A stretch of DNA of 64,000 bases from Rhodoferax koreense. GTDB taxonomy: Bacteria; Pseudomonadota; Gammaproteobacteria; Burkholderiales; Burkholderiaceae_C. Below, piece after piece: positions 1 to 8,660 of the stretch. The notes below the pieces were generated by a model. The model made no database searches, had not been told where the DNA came from, and saw nothing but the letters and a program-made list of their open reading frames with translations. The stretch's first letter is position 1. The number at the start of each line of letters is the position of its first letter. A program made the position numbers and the translations under genes. Location of the stretch: positions 5,456,001-5,520,000 of the forward strand of contig NZ_CP019236.1 in NCBI RefSeq assembly GCF_001955695.1, given 5' to 3'.

Positions 1-410
1 TGGTAGTTGCCCAGGCCGATGAGTTCGATGGCGCGGTTCACCGCGGCGTCGCGCTCCGCGCGGCCGATGGTGCGGGACATCAGGCCGACGGCCACGTTCT
101 GCTCCACCGTGAGCCACGGATAGAGCGCGAAGGTCTGGAACACCACCGAGGCTTCCTCGTTGATGCCGTGCAGCGGCGCGCCCCGGTGCAGCACCCGCCC
201 CGAGGTCGGCTCGATCAGCCCGGTGAGGCAACGCAGGATGGTCGACTTGCCCGAGCCGGACTGGCCCAGCAGGGCCAGCAGCTCGCCCTCGTGCACGGCC
301 ACGTCGATCTGGTCGAGCACCTTGAGCGGATGGCCACCGCCGGTGGTGAAGGATTTGGTGACCGCGCACAGTTCGGCGATGGGCGGTGTGGAATGGCTCT
401 TGGTGTTCAT
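1..410 (-). CDS. ABC importer ATP-binding protein (nitrate/sulfonate/taurine type), truncated by window edge
   Basis: Only the first 136 codons are present; the gene runs off the left edge. The visible part is the nucleotide-binding domain of an importer ATPase: Walker A GQSGSGKST at about residues 49-57, then a Q-loop region reading VVFQTFALYPWLTVEQN, as in the NrtD/SsuB/TauB group. It powers uptake through the permease encoded just upstream (8 nt between the genes). The start is the ATG at 410, the first Met before the conserved domain. The solute-binding partner is not visible and may lie beyond the edge. The substrate cannot be told from sequence; nitrate, sulfonate, bicarbonate or another small anion is typical for the family. 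Confidence 0.85.
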   Translation of the reverse strand, partial: MNTKSHSTPPIAELCAVTKSFTTGGGHPLKVLDQIDVAVHEGELLALLGQSGSGKSTILRCLTGLIEPTSGRVLHRGAPLHGINEEASVVFQTFALYPWLTVEQNVAVGLMSRTIGRAERDAAVNRAIELIGLGNY

Positions 411-418
411 GGGCAAAG

Positions 419-2164
419 TCAATCAAGCCGGAAGCGGCGTTCTGCAAAACCGTAGAGCCGGCGCCAGACCAGCTTGTTCATGGCCACGACGTAGAGCGAC
501 ATCACGCCGATGCTGGTGATGATCAGCGGCGTGTTGCCGCTCTTGGTGACCTCGGCGATGAAGGCACCCAGGCCATCGGCTTTGAGCGTGGTGTCGCCCC
601 AGGTGGCGAGTTCGGCGACGATGCTGGCGTTCCAGGCGCCGCCGGCGGCGGTGCAGGCCCCCGTTACCCAGAACGGGAAGATCGCCGGCAGGATCAGCGT
701 GCGCCACCGCTGCCAGCGGCGCAGGCCGTAGATGCTGGCGACTTCCTTCATCTCGTTCGGGATCGCCATGGCGCCGGCGATCACGTTGAACAGGATGTAC
801 CACTGCGTGCCCATGGCGATCAGCAGGATGCTGCCCCAGTTCATCGGCGTGTGGGTGGCGACGAACAGCCCCACCACGATGGGAAAGGTCATGTTCACCG
901 GGAAGGAGGCGCCGATCTGCGCCAGCGGCTGCGCGTAGCGGGCCACCTTGGGGTGGGAGCCGATCCACACGCCCACCGGCGTCCAGACCAGCGTGGCCAG
1001 CACCGTCATGGCCAGCACCCGCAGCAGGGTCAGCCAACCCAGCCACGCGATATGCCCGAACAGGCCGAGGGTGAGCGCGCCGTGCAGCGCCGCGATGCCT
1101 GCGAACACGCCAAGGATCACCTCATAGCCCAGCCATGCCGCGACCGCCAGGCCAGCGACGCGCAACGGCCAGCCGGCGCTCTCCTGCGGGCGCCTTGCGC
1201 CGGTGGAGGGTCTTGCGCGTCGCCACAGCCGATCCATCGCATCCTGCACCGGCTGCACGACGCGCCGGCCCAGCCAGGTGAATACGTAGGTGCCACGCAG
1301 CAAGGCATGGACCCAGGAGGTCGGTGCCACGCTGGACTCGGTGAGTTCGATCTTGAACTTGTCGGCCCAGACCAACAGCGGGCGCCACACCAGCTGGTCG
1401 CTCGCCAGGATCAGCGCCAGCATGGCCAGAACCGCCCATGCCGCGGCCCGGTTGTCCCCCTTCTCGATGGCCATGGCCATGTAGGAGCCCAGGCCGGGCA
1501 GCTTGATGTCCTTGTTCATCACGCTGATGGCCTCGCTCTGCGCCACGAAGAACCAGCCGCCGCCGAACGACATCATGGAATTCCAGATCAGGCTGTGCGC
1601 CGAAGCCGGCAATTCGACGACGCGAAAGCGCTGCCAGCGGCTCAGGCCGTAGGTGGAGGCGGCCTCCTGCATGTCGATGGGCACGGTGACCATGGAATGG
1701 TAGAAGCCGAAGGCCATGTTCCACACCTGGCCGGTGAAGATGGCGAAGATTGCCGCGCATTCCACGCCGAGCAGGCTGCCCGGGAACAGCGCCATGAAGC
1801 CGGCTACCGTGGCCGACAGGAAGCCCAGCACCGGCACCGACTGCAGGATGTCCAGCGCCGGCAGGATCACCGCCCGCGCGGCCTTGTGCTTCGCCGCCAG
1901 GTAACCCAGCGAGATGGCGAACAGCAGCGAGAAGCCGAAGGCGATCCACATGCGCAGCAAGGTGCGGCCGGCGTAATAGGGAATCTGGGCGGTGTCGAAA
2001 TCGAGCTCCGGCACGCTGGCCGGATCGAAAGCCACCAGCATGCCGTGGCCGAAGTGCAGCGCGCTCCAGAACAGGCCGAGCAGCGTCAGCAGGACGACGC
2101 CATCCACCCAGGTGAAGCCTGACGGGTGGTGGTCCACCGCCAGTTGGGGGGAAGTGCTTTTCAT
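419..2164 (-). CDS. ABC importer permease with two fused membrane domains
   Basis: A 581-residue inner-membrane protein made of two BPD_transp_1 (binding-protein-dependent transport) domains in tandem. Each half has its own set of hydrophobic helices and an EAA-type cytoplasmic loop: EAASTYGLSRWQRFRVVELP in the first half and EVASIYGLRRWQRWRTLILP in the second. Most family members have one such domain of about 260 residues and work as dimers, so this is a natural fusion giving the whole channel in one chain. It precedes the ATPase at 1-410 in the same operon and forms the transmembrane part of that importer. The substrate is unknown; the family handles nitrate, sulfonates and similar small molecules. 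Confidence 0.9.
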   Translation of the reverse strand: MKSTSPQLAVDHHPSGFTWVDGVVLLTLLGLFWSALHFGHGMLVAFDPASVPELDFDTAQIPYYAGRTLLRMWIAFGFSLLFAISLGYLAAKHKAARAVILPALDILQSVPVLGFLSATVAGFMALFPGSLLGVECAAIFAIFTGQVWNMAFGFYHSMVTVPIDMQEAASTYGLSRWQRFRVVELPASAHSLIWNSMMSFGGGWFFVAQSEAISVMNKDIKLPGLGSYMAMAIEKGDNRAAAWAVLAMLALILASDQLVWRPLLVWADKFKIELTESSVAPTSWVHALLRGTYVFTWLGRRVVQPVQDAMDRLWRRARPSTGARRPQESAGWPLRVAGLAVAAWLGYEVILGVFAGIAALHGALTLGLFGHIAWLGWLTLLRVLAMTVLATLVWTPVGVWIGSHPKVARYAQPLAQIGASFPVNMTFPIVVGLFVATHTPMNWGSILLIAMGTQWYILFNVIAGAMAIPNEMKEVASIYGLRRWQRWRTLILPAIFPFWVTGACTAAGGAWNASIVAELATWGDTTLKADGLGAFIAEVTKSGNTPLIITSIGVMSLYVVAMNKLVWRRLYGFAERRFRLD

Positions 2165-2251
2165 GGTGGGCAGCGCGCGGAAGAGAGTAGCGGCGGCCGG
2201 GACGAAAAAAGACCCGCGATGCCACCAAAGCCGGGATTCTGGCCCGGGATT

Positions 2252-2268
2252 GTGAACTTCACGTGAAC
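2252..2268. promoter_or_regulatory. Operator-like GTGAAC repeat upstream of the ABC operon
   Basis: The sequence GTGAA-C-TTCAC is an inverted repeat with a one-base centre, and GTGAAC recurs 11 bp later, one helical turn away. It lies about 88 bp upstream of the permease start at 2164 and just beyond the end of the amidotransferase gene. It could bind a regulator of the importer operon. No matching regulator is encoded nearby, so this is inference from symmetry and position only. Confidence 0.3.
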
Positions 2269-2320
2269 GGCGCGTGCGCGGCGCGTGTGCATTTCGCCCG
2301 CGCGCAGCCTCACCCCGGGA

Positions 2321-3082
2321 TCACACGGCCCGGCCGTCCACGAACACCTTCAGTTCGCCCGGCGCAAAAGCGGTCCAGGCTTCATTGGTGGTGAGCGGCG
2401 CAGTCACCACCACGGCCACGCGGTCGTCCGGCGTGGTGGTGCGCGCGAAATCGATGTGGAGGTCTTCGTCGGCCAGCTGCGCATCGGCGAAGGGATGTTT
2501 TCGCTCCACGTAGTGCAGGTGCGTGGACGCATGCGCCCACAGGGCCTGGCCATTGGACAACATGAAGTTGAAGGTGCCGTGGCTGGCGACGCGCGCGGCC
2601 AGTTCGCGCAGCGTGATGGTGAGCTCGGCGACCGAGGGCACGCCGGCATGCGACTTGGCCATCTCCTGCATGATCCAGCAGAACGCGCGTTCGCTGTCGG
2701 TGCTGCCCACGGGCTGGAAGGCGGCATGCAGCCGCGGATGGAAATCCTTCAGGTCGCCGTTGTGCGCGAAGACCCAATAACGGCCCCACAGCTCGCGCAC
2801 GAAAGGATGGCAGTTCTCCAGCGCCACCACGCCCTGCGTGGCCTTGCGGATGTGGGAGATGACATTCTTGCTCTTGATCGGGTAATGGCGGATCAGCTCC
2901 GCCACCGGCGAGGCGCAGGCCGGCTCATGGTCCACGAAATGCCGCAGCCCGCGCCCCTCGAAGAACGCGATGCCCCAGCCGTCCGCATGGTGGTCGGTGC
3001 GCCCGCCGCGCTCGGCGAAACCGGTAAAGCTGAACACCACGTCGGTGGGCGTATTGCAGTTCATTCCAAGCAGTTGGCACAT
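2321..3082 (-). CDS. Class II glutamine amidotransferase (YafJ-like)
   Basis: A 253-residue protein starting MCQLLGMNC. The Cys right after the initiator Met is the expected N-terminal nucleophile of class II (Ntn-type) glutaminase domains. Further marks are HHADGWGIAFF near residue 32 and the Arg-rich region with NCHPFVRELWGRYWVFAHNG, as in YafJ-type proteins. Such proteins cut the amide from glutamine or related amides; a physiological substrate is not known for the stand-alone form. A TAAAGT hexamer lies exactly 6 nt before the ATG (3089-3094), which could make the mRNA leaderless. It stands alone between the importer operon and the tautomerase. Confidence 0.88.
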   Translation of the reverse strand: MCQLLGMNCNTPTDVVFSFTGFAERGGRTDHHADGWGIAFFEGRGLRHFVDHEPACASPVAELIRHYPIKSKNVISHIRKATQGVVALENCHPFVRELWGRYWVFAHNGDLKDFHPRLHAAFQPVGSTDSERAFCWIMQEMAKSHAGVPSVAELTITLRELAARVASHGTFNFMLSNGQALWAHASTHLHYVERKHPFADAQLADEDLHIDFARTTTPDDRVAVVVTAPLTTNEAWTAFAPGELKVFVDGRAV

Positions 3083-3115
3083 GCCTGCACTTTACCGCGT
3101 GCCCACGCGTCGGGT

Positions 3116-3313
3116 TCAGCCGGCCGGTCGTGGCTCCGACCAGAGCACTCCGCCCGTGGCCCAGTTGTGGCGCGGGATGTCGGTGATCAGGATGTCGACG
3201 GATTCCGGCGAGCCGCCGAGGATCTCCACCGACACGCGGGTGATCTCGGCCACCAGTTTCTTCTTCTGTTCGACCGTGCGGCCTTCCATCATTTCGATGT
3301 GGTACGTGGGCAT
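3116..3313 (-). CDS. 4-oxalocrotonate tautomerase family protein
   Basis: A 65-residue protein beginning MPTYHIEMMEGRT. After Met removal, Pro1 would be the catalytic base of the tautomerase superfamily. The size matches 4-OT subunits (about 62 residues), which assemble as hexamers or dimers and move a proton between enol and keto forms. An upstream in-frame start exists, but the ATG at 3313 is chosen because it puts Pro at position 2 and is preceded by GGAG with 7 nt spacing. No aromatic-degradation genes are adjacent, so the substrate is open. Confidence 0.85.
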   Translation of the reverse strand: MPTYHIEMMEGRTVEQKKKLVAEITRVSVEILGGSPESVDILITDIPRHNWATGGVLWSEPRPAG

Positions 3314-3349
3314 GACATTTCTCCAGGTTGGGTTGCAATCAGTCCGCAA

Positions 3350-3589
3350 TCATAGAAGCCCGCCGGCCGGCGCCGCCTGGCCCGCCTGCGCGCAACGCCG
3401 GCACACACAGGCCAGCCCCCGCGCCGGGGCCGGGATCCGCGCCAGCACATCGGCCGGAATCGGTGTGGCCATGCACCAGCACGGCGGCTGCGCCTGACCG
3501 GTGAGTCGCCCTGTTTCCGACGCGCAGCGATTCGGACCGCCACACAGGGGGCACAGGCCAGGATCGAGGGATGATTTGTTCAGAGGCAT
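3350..3589 (-). CDS. Small cysteine-rich CWC protein
   Basis: A 79-residue protein with paired cysteines: CPLCGGPNRC near the N-terminus, then PCWCMATPIP, then CVCRRCA near the C-terminus. The C-W-C motif defines the cysteine-rich CWC family, short proteins probably binding zinc or another metal. Function is unknown. The start at 3589 is chosen because the family begins just ahead of the first CxxC; a longer in-frame start at 3655 adds residues unlike the family. It is transcribed in the same direction as the tautomerase, 36 nt upstream of it. Confidence 0.75.
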   Translation of the reverse strand: MPLNKSSLDPGLCPLCGGPNRCASETGRLTGQAQPPCWCMATPIPADVLARIPAPARGLACVCRRCAQAGQAAPAGGLL

Positions 3590-3776
3590 GAAAAGACCGC
3601 GTTGGATTGTGCACAGTTTCACGAATTGAAGCCAATTAACGATTTTGGCGCGCAATCCGTGTTTTGTTCGGGTAAATCGTGAGCAAATTCACCAAGTCAA
3701 ACGCTAAACTCGTGTTTTCGTCGGACCAGTCCTACACGGAAGGTCAATGTGGCCGGGGTCAGTCAGGGGAATCGAG

Positions 3777-4538
3777 ATGCAGGTGGGCGCTTTGGATCGA
3801 AGCATTTGGGCGGCTTGCGCCTTGCTGGCTGCATTGTCGCTCCCGCCTGCCCAGGCCGCGCCACTGAGCCGCGAGGATACGGCCTCCACCGACGCCGGCA
3901 GCACCGCGGACGACGCGCCTGACGCCGGCACCGCCAGCGCGAACCCCGGCACCGCATCGCCGACGAATGCCGCCCTGGTCGCTGCGGCAACTGCCATTCC
4001 CGGCGCCAAACCCGCGTCTTCCCCGGGCACGGCCAGCTTGCCGGCGCCCGCCGCAGTGGAGCGCGATTTCGGGCGCTCCATCCGAGAGGTGTCCAAACCC
4101 GTGCTTGAGGAGCTGGCCCATTCCGACGTGGCCGACGCGGTGCGGGCGCTCGACACCAAGGGCAGCGCCGTCGATACCGCCCTCGTCGACGGCAACCAGG
4201 CCGCAGACAGCGGCGACCCCGGCGTGCGCAAGCGCAACTGGGACGGCACCGGCCAGCAGCAAGCTCGGGAAAACAATCTCCAGATGCAAAACGCGCCGCG
4301 CGACCAGGAGCGCGACAAGGCACGCGCCGCCCTGCTCCTCAGCGGCTTGATCAACGAGATCAAGCCCTGGGCCCTCGGCGCGGTCGTGCTGTATGTCTTG
4401 GCGCAAATCGCCAAGTTCAGCCTCGCTGCGCGCCGTCGGACGGTGCAGCGCCGCGCGGAGCGGCGCCGGTACCACCGGCGCACGACGGGCGACCCGAACA
4501 GTCAACACAGCCAGAACAGCCAGCACGGCCGCCCCTGA
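3777..4538 (+). CDS. Hypothetical exported or membrane protein
   Basis: A 253-residue protein not recognised from any family. The start at 3777 has a good Shine-Dalgarno (AGGGGA, 6 nt spacing) and gives an N-terminal signal peptide with cleavage likely after AQAA (about residue 28). The next 70 residues are Ala/Thr/Ser/Pro/Asp-rich and low complexity, followed by a charged helical part. One transmembrane segment, PWALGAVVLYVLAQIAKFSL, sits about 50 residues from the end. The tail after it is strongly basic and finishes in a Ser/Gln/Asn/His-rich stretch. This layout suggests an envelope protein anchored by its C-terminal helix. No operon partner; it converges on glcB. Confidence 0.65.
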   Translation: MQVGALDRSIWAACALLAALSLPPAQAAPLSREDTASTDAGSTADDAPDAGTASANPGTASPTNAALVAAATAIPGAKPASSPGTASLPAPAAVERDFGRSIREVSKPVLEELAHSDVADAVRALDTKGSAVDTALVDGNQAADSGDPGVRKRNWDGTGQQQARENNLQMQNAPRDQERDKARAALLLSGLINEIKPWALGAVVLYVLAQIAKFSLAARRRTVQRRAERRRYHRRTTGDPNSQHSQNSQHGRP

Positions 4539-4555
4539 ACGGCAGCCGTGCGAGG

Positions 4556-4576
4556 CGACCGGCCGGACGCCGGTCG
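4556..4576. terminator. Hairpin between converging genes
   Basis: A perfect 8-bp stem, CGACCGGC paired with GCCGGTCG, with a 5-nt loop, lies in the 51-bp gap between the hypothetical protein and glcB, where both genes end. There is no T-run on either side, so intrinsic termination is uncertain. Confidence 0.4.
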
Positions 4577-4589
4577 TCAGGTGTGGCGC

Positions 4590-6764
4590 TCAGGCGCCCG
4601 CCTTCACCCTCAACCGCCAGGCATGCAGCAGCGGCTCGGTGTAGCCGCTCGGTTGCACCAGGCCCTTGAACACCAGGTCGCAGGCCGCTTGGTAAGCCGC
4701 CGAGGTGGTGAAGTGGCCGGCCATGTTCTTGTACAGCGGATCCCCTGCGTTCTGGCCATCGACCACCGCGGCCATGCGCTCGAAGGTTTCCTTCACCTGC
4801 GCCTCGCTGACCACGCCATGCAGCAGCCAGTTGGCGATGTGCTGGCTGCTGATGCGCAGCGTGGCGCGGTCTTCCATCAGGCCGACGTTGTGGATGTCGG
4901 GGACCTTGGAGCAGCCCACGCCCTGATCGACCCAGCGCACCACGTAGCCAAGGATGCCCTGGGCATTGTTGTCCAGCTCCTGCTGCTTTTCGGCATCGGT
5001 CCAGTTCGGCGTGGCCGTCACCGGGATCTGCAGCAGCGCGTTCAGCAGCTTGTCGTACTCGGCATTGGCGTCGATCTTCTCCAGCTCCTTCTGCACCTCG
5101 GCCACGTTGACCTGGTGGTAGTGCAGCGCGTGCAGGGTCGCGGCGGTGGGGCTCGGCACCCAGGCGGTGTTGGCGCCGGCCTTGGGGTGGGCGATCTTCT
5201 GCTCCAGCATGGCGTGCATCAGGTCGGGCATGGCCCACATGCCCTTGCCGATCTGGGCGCGACCGCGCAGGCCGCACGAGAGGCCGGTGAGCACGTTGCT
5301 CTTCTCGTAGGCGGCAATCCAGGCGCTGGCCTTCATGTCGCCCTTGCGGATCATCGGGCCGGCCTGCATGGCGGTGTGCATCTCGTCGCCCGTGCGGTCC
5401 AGGAAGCCGGTGTTGATGAAGGCCACGCGCGCGCTGGCGGCGGCGATGCAGGCCTTGAGGTTGACGCTGGTGCGGCGCTCCTCATCCATGATGCCGAGCT
5501 TCACGGTGTTCTCCGGCAGGCCGAGCACCGCTTCCACGCGGCTGAACAGTTCGCACGCGAAGGCCACTTCGGCCGGGCCGTGCATCTTCGGCTTGACGAT
5601 GTAGACCGAGCCGGTGCGCGAATTGCCCTTGCGCTTCAAATCATGCATGGCGATGGTGACGGTGACCATCGCGTCCATGATGCCTTCCGGAATCTCCTTG
5701 CCGCCCGCATAGAGGATGGCCGGGTTCGTCATCAGGTGGCCGACGTTGCGCACGAACATGAGCGAACGGCCGTGCAGCGTGAGTTCGCCGCCGTTGGGTG
5801 CGGTGTATTGGCGGTCGGCGTTGAGGCGGCGCGTGAACGTGGAGCCGCCCTTCTGCACTTCCTCGGTCAGCGTGCCGAGCTGGATGCCGAGCCAGTTGCC
5901 ATAGGCCTGCACCTTGTCGTCGGCGTCGACCACGGCCACGGAGTCTTCCAGGTCGAGGATGGTGGAGAGCGCGGCCTCGAGCACCACGTCGCTGATGCCG
6001 GCGGGGTCGGTCTTGCCGATGGTGGTGGTGCGGTCGATCTGGATGTCGATGTGGATGCCGTTGTGGCGCAGCAGGATCGAGGTCGGCGCGGCTGCGTCAC
6101 CCTGGTAGCCGACGAAGACCGTCGGATCGGCCAGGCCCGTGCTGCTGCTGTGCAGAGTCGCCACGAGCTGGCCGTCTTTCACGCTGTACCCAGTGACCTG
6201 GGTGTGCGAGCCGTTCTCCAGCGGTGCGGCGTGGTCCAGCACGTCGCGCGCGAAGGCAATGACCTTGGCACCGCGCACCGGGTTGTAGCCCTTGCCCTTT
6301 TCGGCACCGTCGGCCTCGGAAATCGCGTCCGTGCCATACAACGCGTCGTACAGCGAGCCCCAGCGTGCATTGGCCGCGTTGAGCGCGTAGCGCGCGTTCA
6401 GCACCGGCACCACCAGTTGCGGGCCGGCCTGCAGCGCGAGCTCGGCATCGACATTGGCCGTGGTCGCCGTCACCTTGGCCGGCGGCGGCACGAGGTAGCC
6501 GATGCCCTCCAAGAAGGCGCGGTAGGCCGGCATGTCGGTGATCGGGCCGGGATGCGCCTTGTGCCAGGCATCGAGCTCGGTCTGCAGCCGGTCGCGCTCG
6601 GCCAGCAGCGCGATGTTCTTGGGCGCGAGATCCCGCACGATGGCATCGAAGCCCTGCCAGAACTTCGCCGGTTCCACGCCGGTACCGGGCAGCACCTGGT
6701 CTTCGACGAAGCGGTAGAGGTTGGTGGCGACTTGCAGTTCGCCGGTGGTGGTGCGATCGGTCAT
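4590..6764 (-). CDS. glcB: Malate synthase G
   Basis: A 724-residue enzyme, the length expected for the G isoform (E. coli GlcB is 723). It condenses glyoxylate with acetyl-CoA to malate in the cytoplasm, the second step of the glyoxylate bypass and the route for glycolate-derived glyoxylate. Recognisable parts are [19 protein letters not shown], the [12 protein letters not shown] stretch and [19 protein letters not shown]. The ATG at 6764 is chosen because it begins the family N-terminus ([19 protein letters not shown]). The coding frame extends further upstream but that part is leader. No aceA or glycolate oxidase gene is adjacent. A likely promoter lies about 100 bp upstream. Confidence 0.96.
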   Translation of the reverse strand: MTDRTTTGELQVATNLYRFVEDQVLPGTGVEPAKFWQGFDAIVRDLAPKNIALLAERDRLQTELDAWHKAHPGPITDMPAYRAFLEGIGYLVPPPAKVTATTANVDAELALQAGPQLVVPVLNARYALNAANARWGSLYDALYGTDAISEADGAEKGKGYNPVRGAKVIAFARDVLDHAAPLENGSHTQVTGYSVKDGQLVATLHSSSTGLADPTVFVGYQGDAAAPTSILLRHNGIHIDIQIDRTTTIGKTDPAGISDVVLEAALSTILDLEDSVAVVDADDKVQAYGNWLGIQLGTLTEEVQKGGSTFTRRLNADRQYTAPNGGELTLHGRSLMFVRNVGHLMTNPAILYAGGKEIPEGIMDAMVTVTIAMHDLKRKGNSRTGSVYIVKPKMHGPAEVAFACELFSRVEAVLGLPENTVKLGIMDEERRTSVNLKACIAAASARVAFINTGFLDRTGDEMHTAMQAGPMIRKGDMKASAWIAAYEKSNVLTGLSCGLRGRAQIGKGMWAMPDLMHAMLEQKIAHPKAGANTAWVPSPTAATLHALHYHQVNVAEVQKELEKIDANAEYDKLLNALLQIPVTATPNWTDAEKQQELDNNAQGILGYVVRWVDQGVGCSKVPDIHNVGLMEDRATLRISSQHIANWLLHGVVSEAQVKETFERMAAVVDGQNAGDPLYKNMAGHFTTSAAYQAACDLVFKGLVQPSGYTEPLLHAWRLRVKAGA

Positions 6765-6820
6765 GGTGGGGGCCTCTGAGGAAGGTTGAAAAAAGAATGC
6801 GGAAAAGGAGGCGCCGGCGC

Positions 6821-6862
6821 TCAGACGCCCTTGGGCATTGGCAGAAATTCGGCACGGGTCAT
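6821..6862 (-). CDS. Possible 13-residue leader peptide upstream of glcB
   Basis: A short [16 protein letters not shown] then TGA, ends 56 nt ahead of the glcB start. Its ATG lies exactly 6 nt after a TACAGT hexamer, so transcription would begin at or next to the A of the ATG and the peptide would be read from a leaderless message. It may be a regulatory upstream ORF or chance. It has no ribosome-binding site of its own, since none would fit in the transcript. Confidence 0.3.
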   Translation of the reverse strand: MTRAEFLPMPKGV

Positions 6863-6868
6863 GGTTCG

Positions 6869-6897
6869 ACTGTATTCGAACCCTGGACACGCATCAA
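6869..6897 (-). promoter_or_regulatory. Sigma-70-like promoter of glcB
   Basis: On the minus strand TTGATG (6892-6897) is followed after 17 bp by TACAGT (6869-6874). Both hexamers match the consensus well for a GC-rich genome and the spacing is ideal. The predicted start of transcription is near 6862, giving a leader of about 98 nt before glcB. Confidence 0.55.
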
Positions 6898-6919
6898 TTG
6901 CAGAATCAGGCGTTGATAA

Positions 6920-6967
6920 GTGACCAAAATGCACGGAATCAGCCCCCTGGGCCGCCGGATTGGTCAC
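6920..6967. promoter_or_regulatory. Inverted repeat GTGACCAA / TTGGTCAC upstream of glcB
   Basis: Perfect 8-bp arms GTGACCAA (6920-6927) and TTGGTCAC (6960-6967) are separated by 32 bp, so the arm centres lie about 40 bp apart, roughly four helical turns. They lie just upstream of the glcB -35 box. The layout would suit a regulator binding two half-sites. Its identity is unknown. Confidence 0.35.
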
Positions 6968-7011
6968 CATGCGGAGGGCAGTATTCTGCCTCCGAACGAA
7001 GCTTCAGATGT

Positions 7012-7068
7012 GAATTTTCAGCCTTTAGCGCATGTAGTATCTGCGCTGGTTGCTACCAAAAAAATAGC
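7012..7068 (+). repeat. Dispersed palindromic element, copy A (intergenic)
   Basis: A 57-bp, AT-richer element with fixed geometry: GCGC-N11-GCGC-N5-GCTA-N9-TAGC. The TGCTA...TAGCA arms form a hairpin around an A-rich loop. The same spacing recurs at 27915-27972 and 49601-49657. This copy lies 19 bp past the stop of the arabinofuranosidase gene. The frame that is coding in the other two copies is also open here, but it is not part of a recognisable gene. Confidence 0.75.
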
Positions 7069-7087
7069 ATCACCCGCCGTACCGCCC

Positions 7088-8635
7088 TCAGGGCTTGCCA
7101 ACGCGGATCATGTTCCAGGAGGCAGGCGCCAAGGTCGCCTGGATGCGATCGGCCGACAGCGACACCCCCGTCAAGGCGGTCGGCGCCACCTCATCCGGAT
7201 GCGCCTTGGTGTTGGTCGCCTTCAGATCGTCGTGGCGCAGTTGCAGCGCCTCGATGAGGCTCGGCGTGCCGAAGTCCTTGAGCGCCACGTCCAGCGGCAT
7301 CGATTCCTCCAAGTGCCGGTTCAACGCAAAGATCGTCACGGCGCCGGTTTCCGGGTCTTCCACCGCGGCCATCTTCAGGTAGGGCACCGCCGGCATCGGG
7401 AAATAGAGATCGTCCTTGCCCCGCGGGTCGAAGTAGCTGGCCGCGTAGGTCGGCGAATCGACTTCCGCGCGCAGCACACGACCGCGACCGAAGTGGCTCA
7501 TTTGCGCGAACGGGAAGAAGATCGTCTGGCGCCAGGCGGGTCCGCCTGTTTCCGTCATGATCGGCGCAATCACGTTCACGAGTTGCGCCAGGCAGGCGCA
7601 CTTGACGCGGTCCGCGTGGTTGAGCAGCGAAAGACACATGCCGCCGAAGGCCAGCGCGTCTTCCATCGTGTAGATCTCCTCCAGGATCTCAGGGGCGACG
7701 GGCCAGCCCGGCTTAACGCGCTCGGCTTTGTTGCGGCGGGTGCGGTACCACACGTTCCACTCGTCGAAGCTGAGCATGATCCGCTTGCTCGAATGCGCGC
7801 GCGCCGCCACCGAATCGGCGATGGCGACCACTTCCTCGATGAAGCCGTCCATCAAGTCGGGGCTGGCCAGCATGGCCGGTGTGTCGCCGGCGTAGTTGTT
7901 GACGTAGGTGTGCAGCGAGATCCACTCCACATGCGGGAAAGTGTGCTGCAGCACCGTGTCCTCCCACGCGCCGAACGTCGGCATGTTGCGGCCGGAAGAG
8001 CCGCAGGCGGCCAGCTCGATGCTCGGGTCGATCCACTTCATCATCTTGGCGGCCTCGGTGGCGATCCGGCCGTATTCCTCGGCCGTCTTCATCTCCATCT
8101 GCCAGGGGCCGTCCATCTCGTTGCCGAGGCACCAGAATTTGACGTTGTGCGGCTTCTCCCAACCGTGTTCCTTGCGCAGGTCCGACCAGGCCGTGCCGCC
8201 TGGATGGTTGCAGTATTCGACCAGGTTGCGCGCCGCATCCCCGGCCCGCGTGCCCAGGTTCACGGCCAGCATCGGCTCGATGTCGGCCAGCCGGCACCAG
8301 TCGATGAACTCGTTGGTGCCGAAGGTGTTCGGCTCGGTCGACATCCACGCGAGGTCGAGCCGGCGCGGGCGCTTGTCGACGGGGCCGACGGCGTCTTCCC
8401 AGTTGTAGCCGCTCACGAAGTTGCCGCCGGGGTACCGCATGATCGTCGGCGCGAGCTCGCGCACCAGTTCCAGTACGTCGTGCCGGAAGCCTTGCTCGTC
8501 GGCGGTGGGATGGCCCGGCTCGTAGATGCCACCGTACACGCAGCGGCCCAGATGCTCGACGAATGCGCCGAACAGGCGCGGATCGGTGTCGCCGATCACC
8601 GCTTGGGAATTCAAAACAACGGATACCTTGCGCAT
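7088..8635 (-). CDS. abfA: Alpha-L-arabinofuranosidase, glycoside hydrolase family 51
   Basis: A 515-residue GH51 enzyme that releases terminal L-arabinofuranose from arabinan and arabinoxylan fragments by a retaining mechanism. The acid/base is Glu173 in GNEMDG and the nucleophile Glu292 in SFDEWN. N-terminal family marks are GAFVEHLGRCVYGGIYEPG and RYPGGNFVSGYNWED. There is no signal peptide, so it acts in the cytoplasm on imported oligosaccharides. It is the last gene of the ABC-transporter operon (25 nt after the second ATPase), which ties the transporter to arabinose-containing sugars. AGGAG stands 9 nt before the ATG. The symbol is by family; experimental substrate range is unknown. Confidence 0.93.
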   Translation of the reverse strand: MRKVSVVLNSQAVIGDTDPRLFGAFVEHLGRCVYGGIYEPGHPTADEQGFRHDVLELVRELAPTIMRYPGGNFVSGYNWEDAVGPVDKRPRRLDLAWMSTEPNTFGTNEFIDWCRLADIEPMLAVNLGTRAGDAARNLVEYCNHPGGTAWSDLRKEHGWEKPHNVKFWCLGNEMDGPWQMEMKTAEEYGRIATEAAKMMKWIDPSIELAACGSSGRNMPTFGAWEDTVLQHTFPHVEWISLHTYVNNYAGDTPAMLASPDLMDGFIEEVVAIADSVAARAHSSKRIMLSFDEWNVWYRTRRNKAERVKPGWPVAPEILEEIYTMEDALAFGGMCLSLLNHADRVKCACLAQLVNVIAPIMTETGGPAWRQTIFFPFAQMSHFGRGRVLRAEVDSPTYAASYFDPRGKDDLYFPMPAVPYLKMAAVEDPETGAVTIFALNRHLEESMPLDVALKDFGTPSLIEALQLRHDDLKATNTKAHPDEVAPTALTGVSLSADRIQATLAPASWNMIRVGKP

Positions 8636-8660
8636 GACGTGATACTCCTGTGGATGAAGA

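Larger units (their letters stand above)
6765..7087. other. Intergenic region between glcB and the arabinofuranosidase gene
   Basis: These 323 bases hold no normal-sized gene. They contain the glcB leader with a 13-codon ORF, its promoter, a spaced inverted repeat, and one copy of the dispersed GCGC/GCTA-TAGC element immediately after the end of the arabinofuranosidase gene. Confidence 0.7.

Noticed and set aside
386..2122. Long plus-strand ORF opposite the ABC permease
   Set aside because: High-GC antisense shadow; the translation is His/Arg/Gln-rich without domains, while the minus strand codes a clear permease.
4548..6779. 743-codon plus-strand ORF opposite glcB
   Set aside because: Antisense shadow of malate synthase; composition rich in His, Val and Arg with no motifs.
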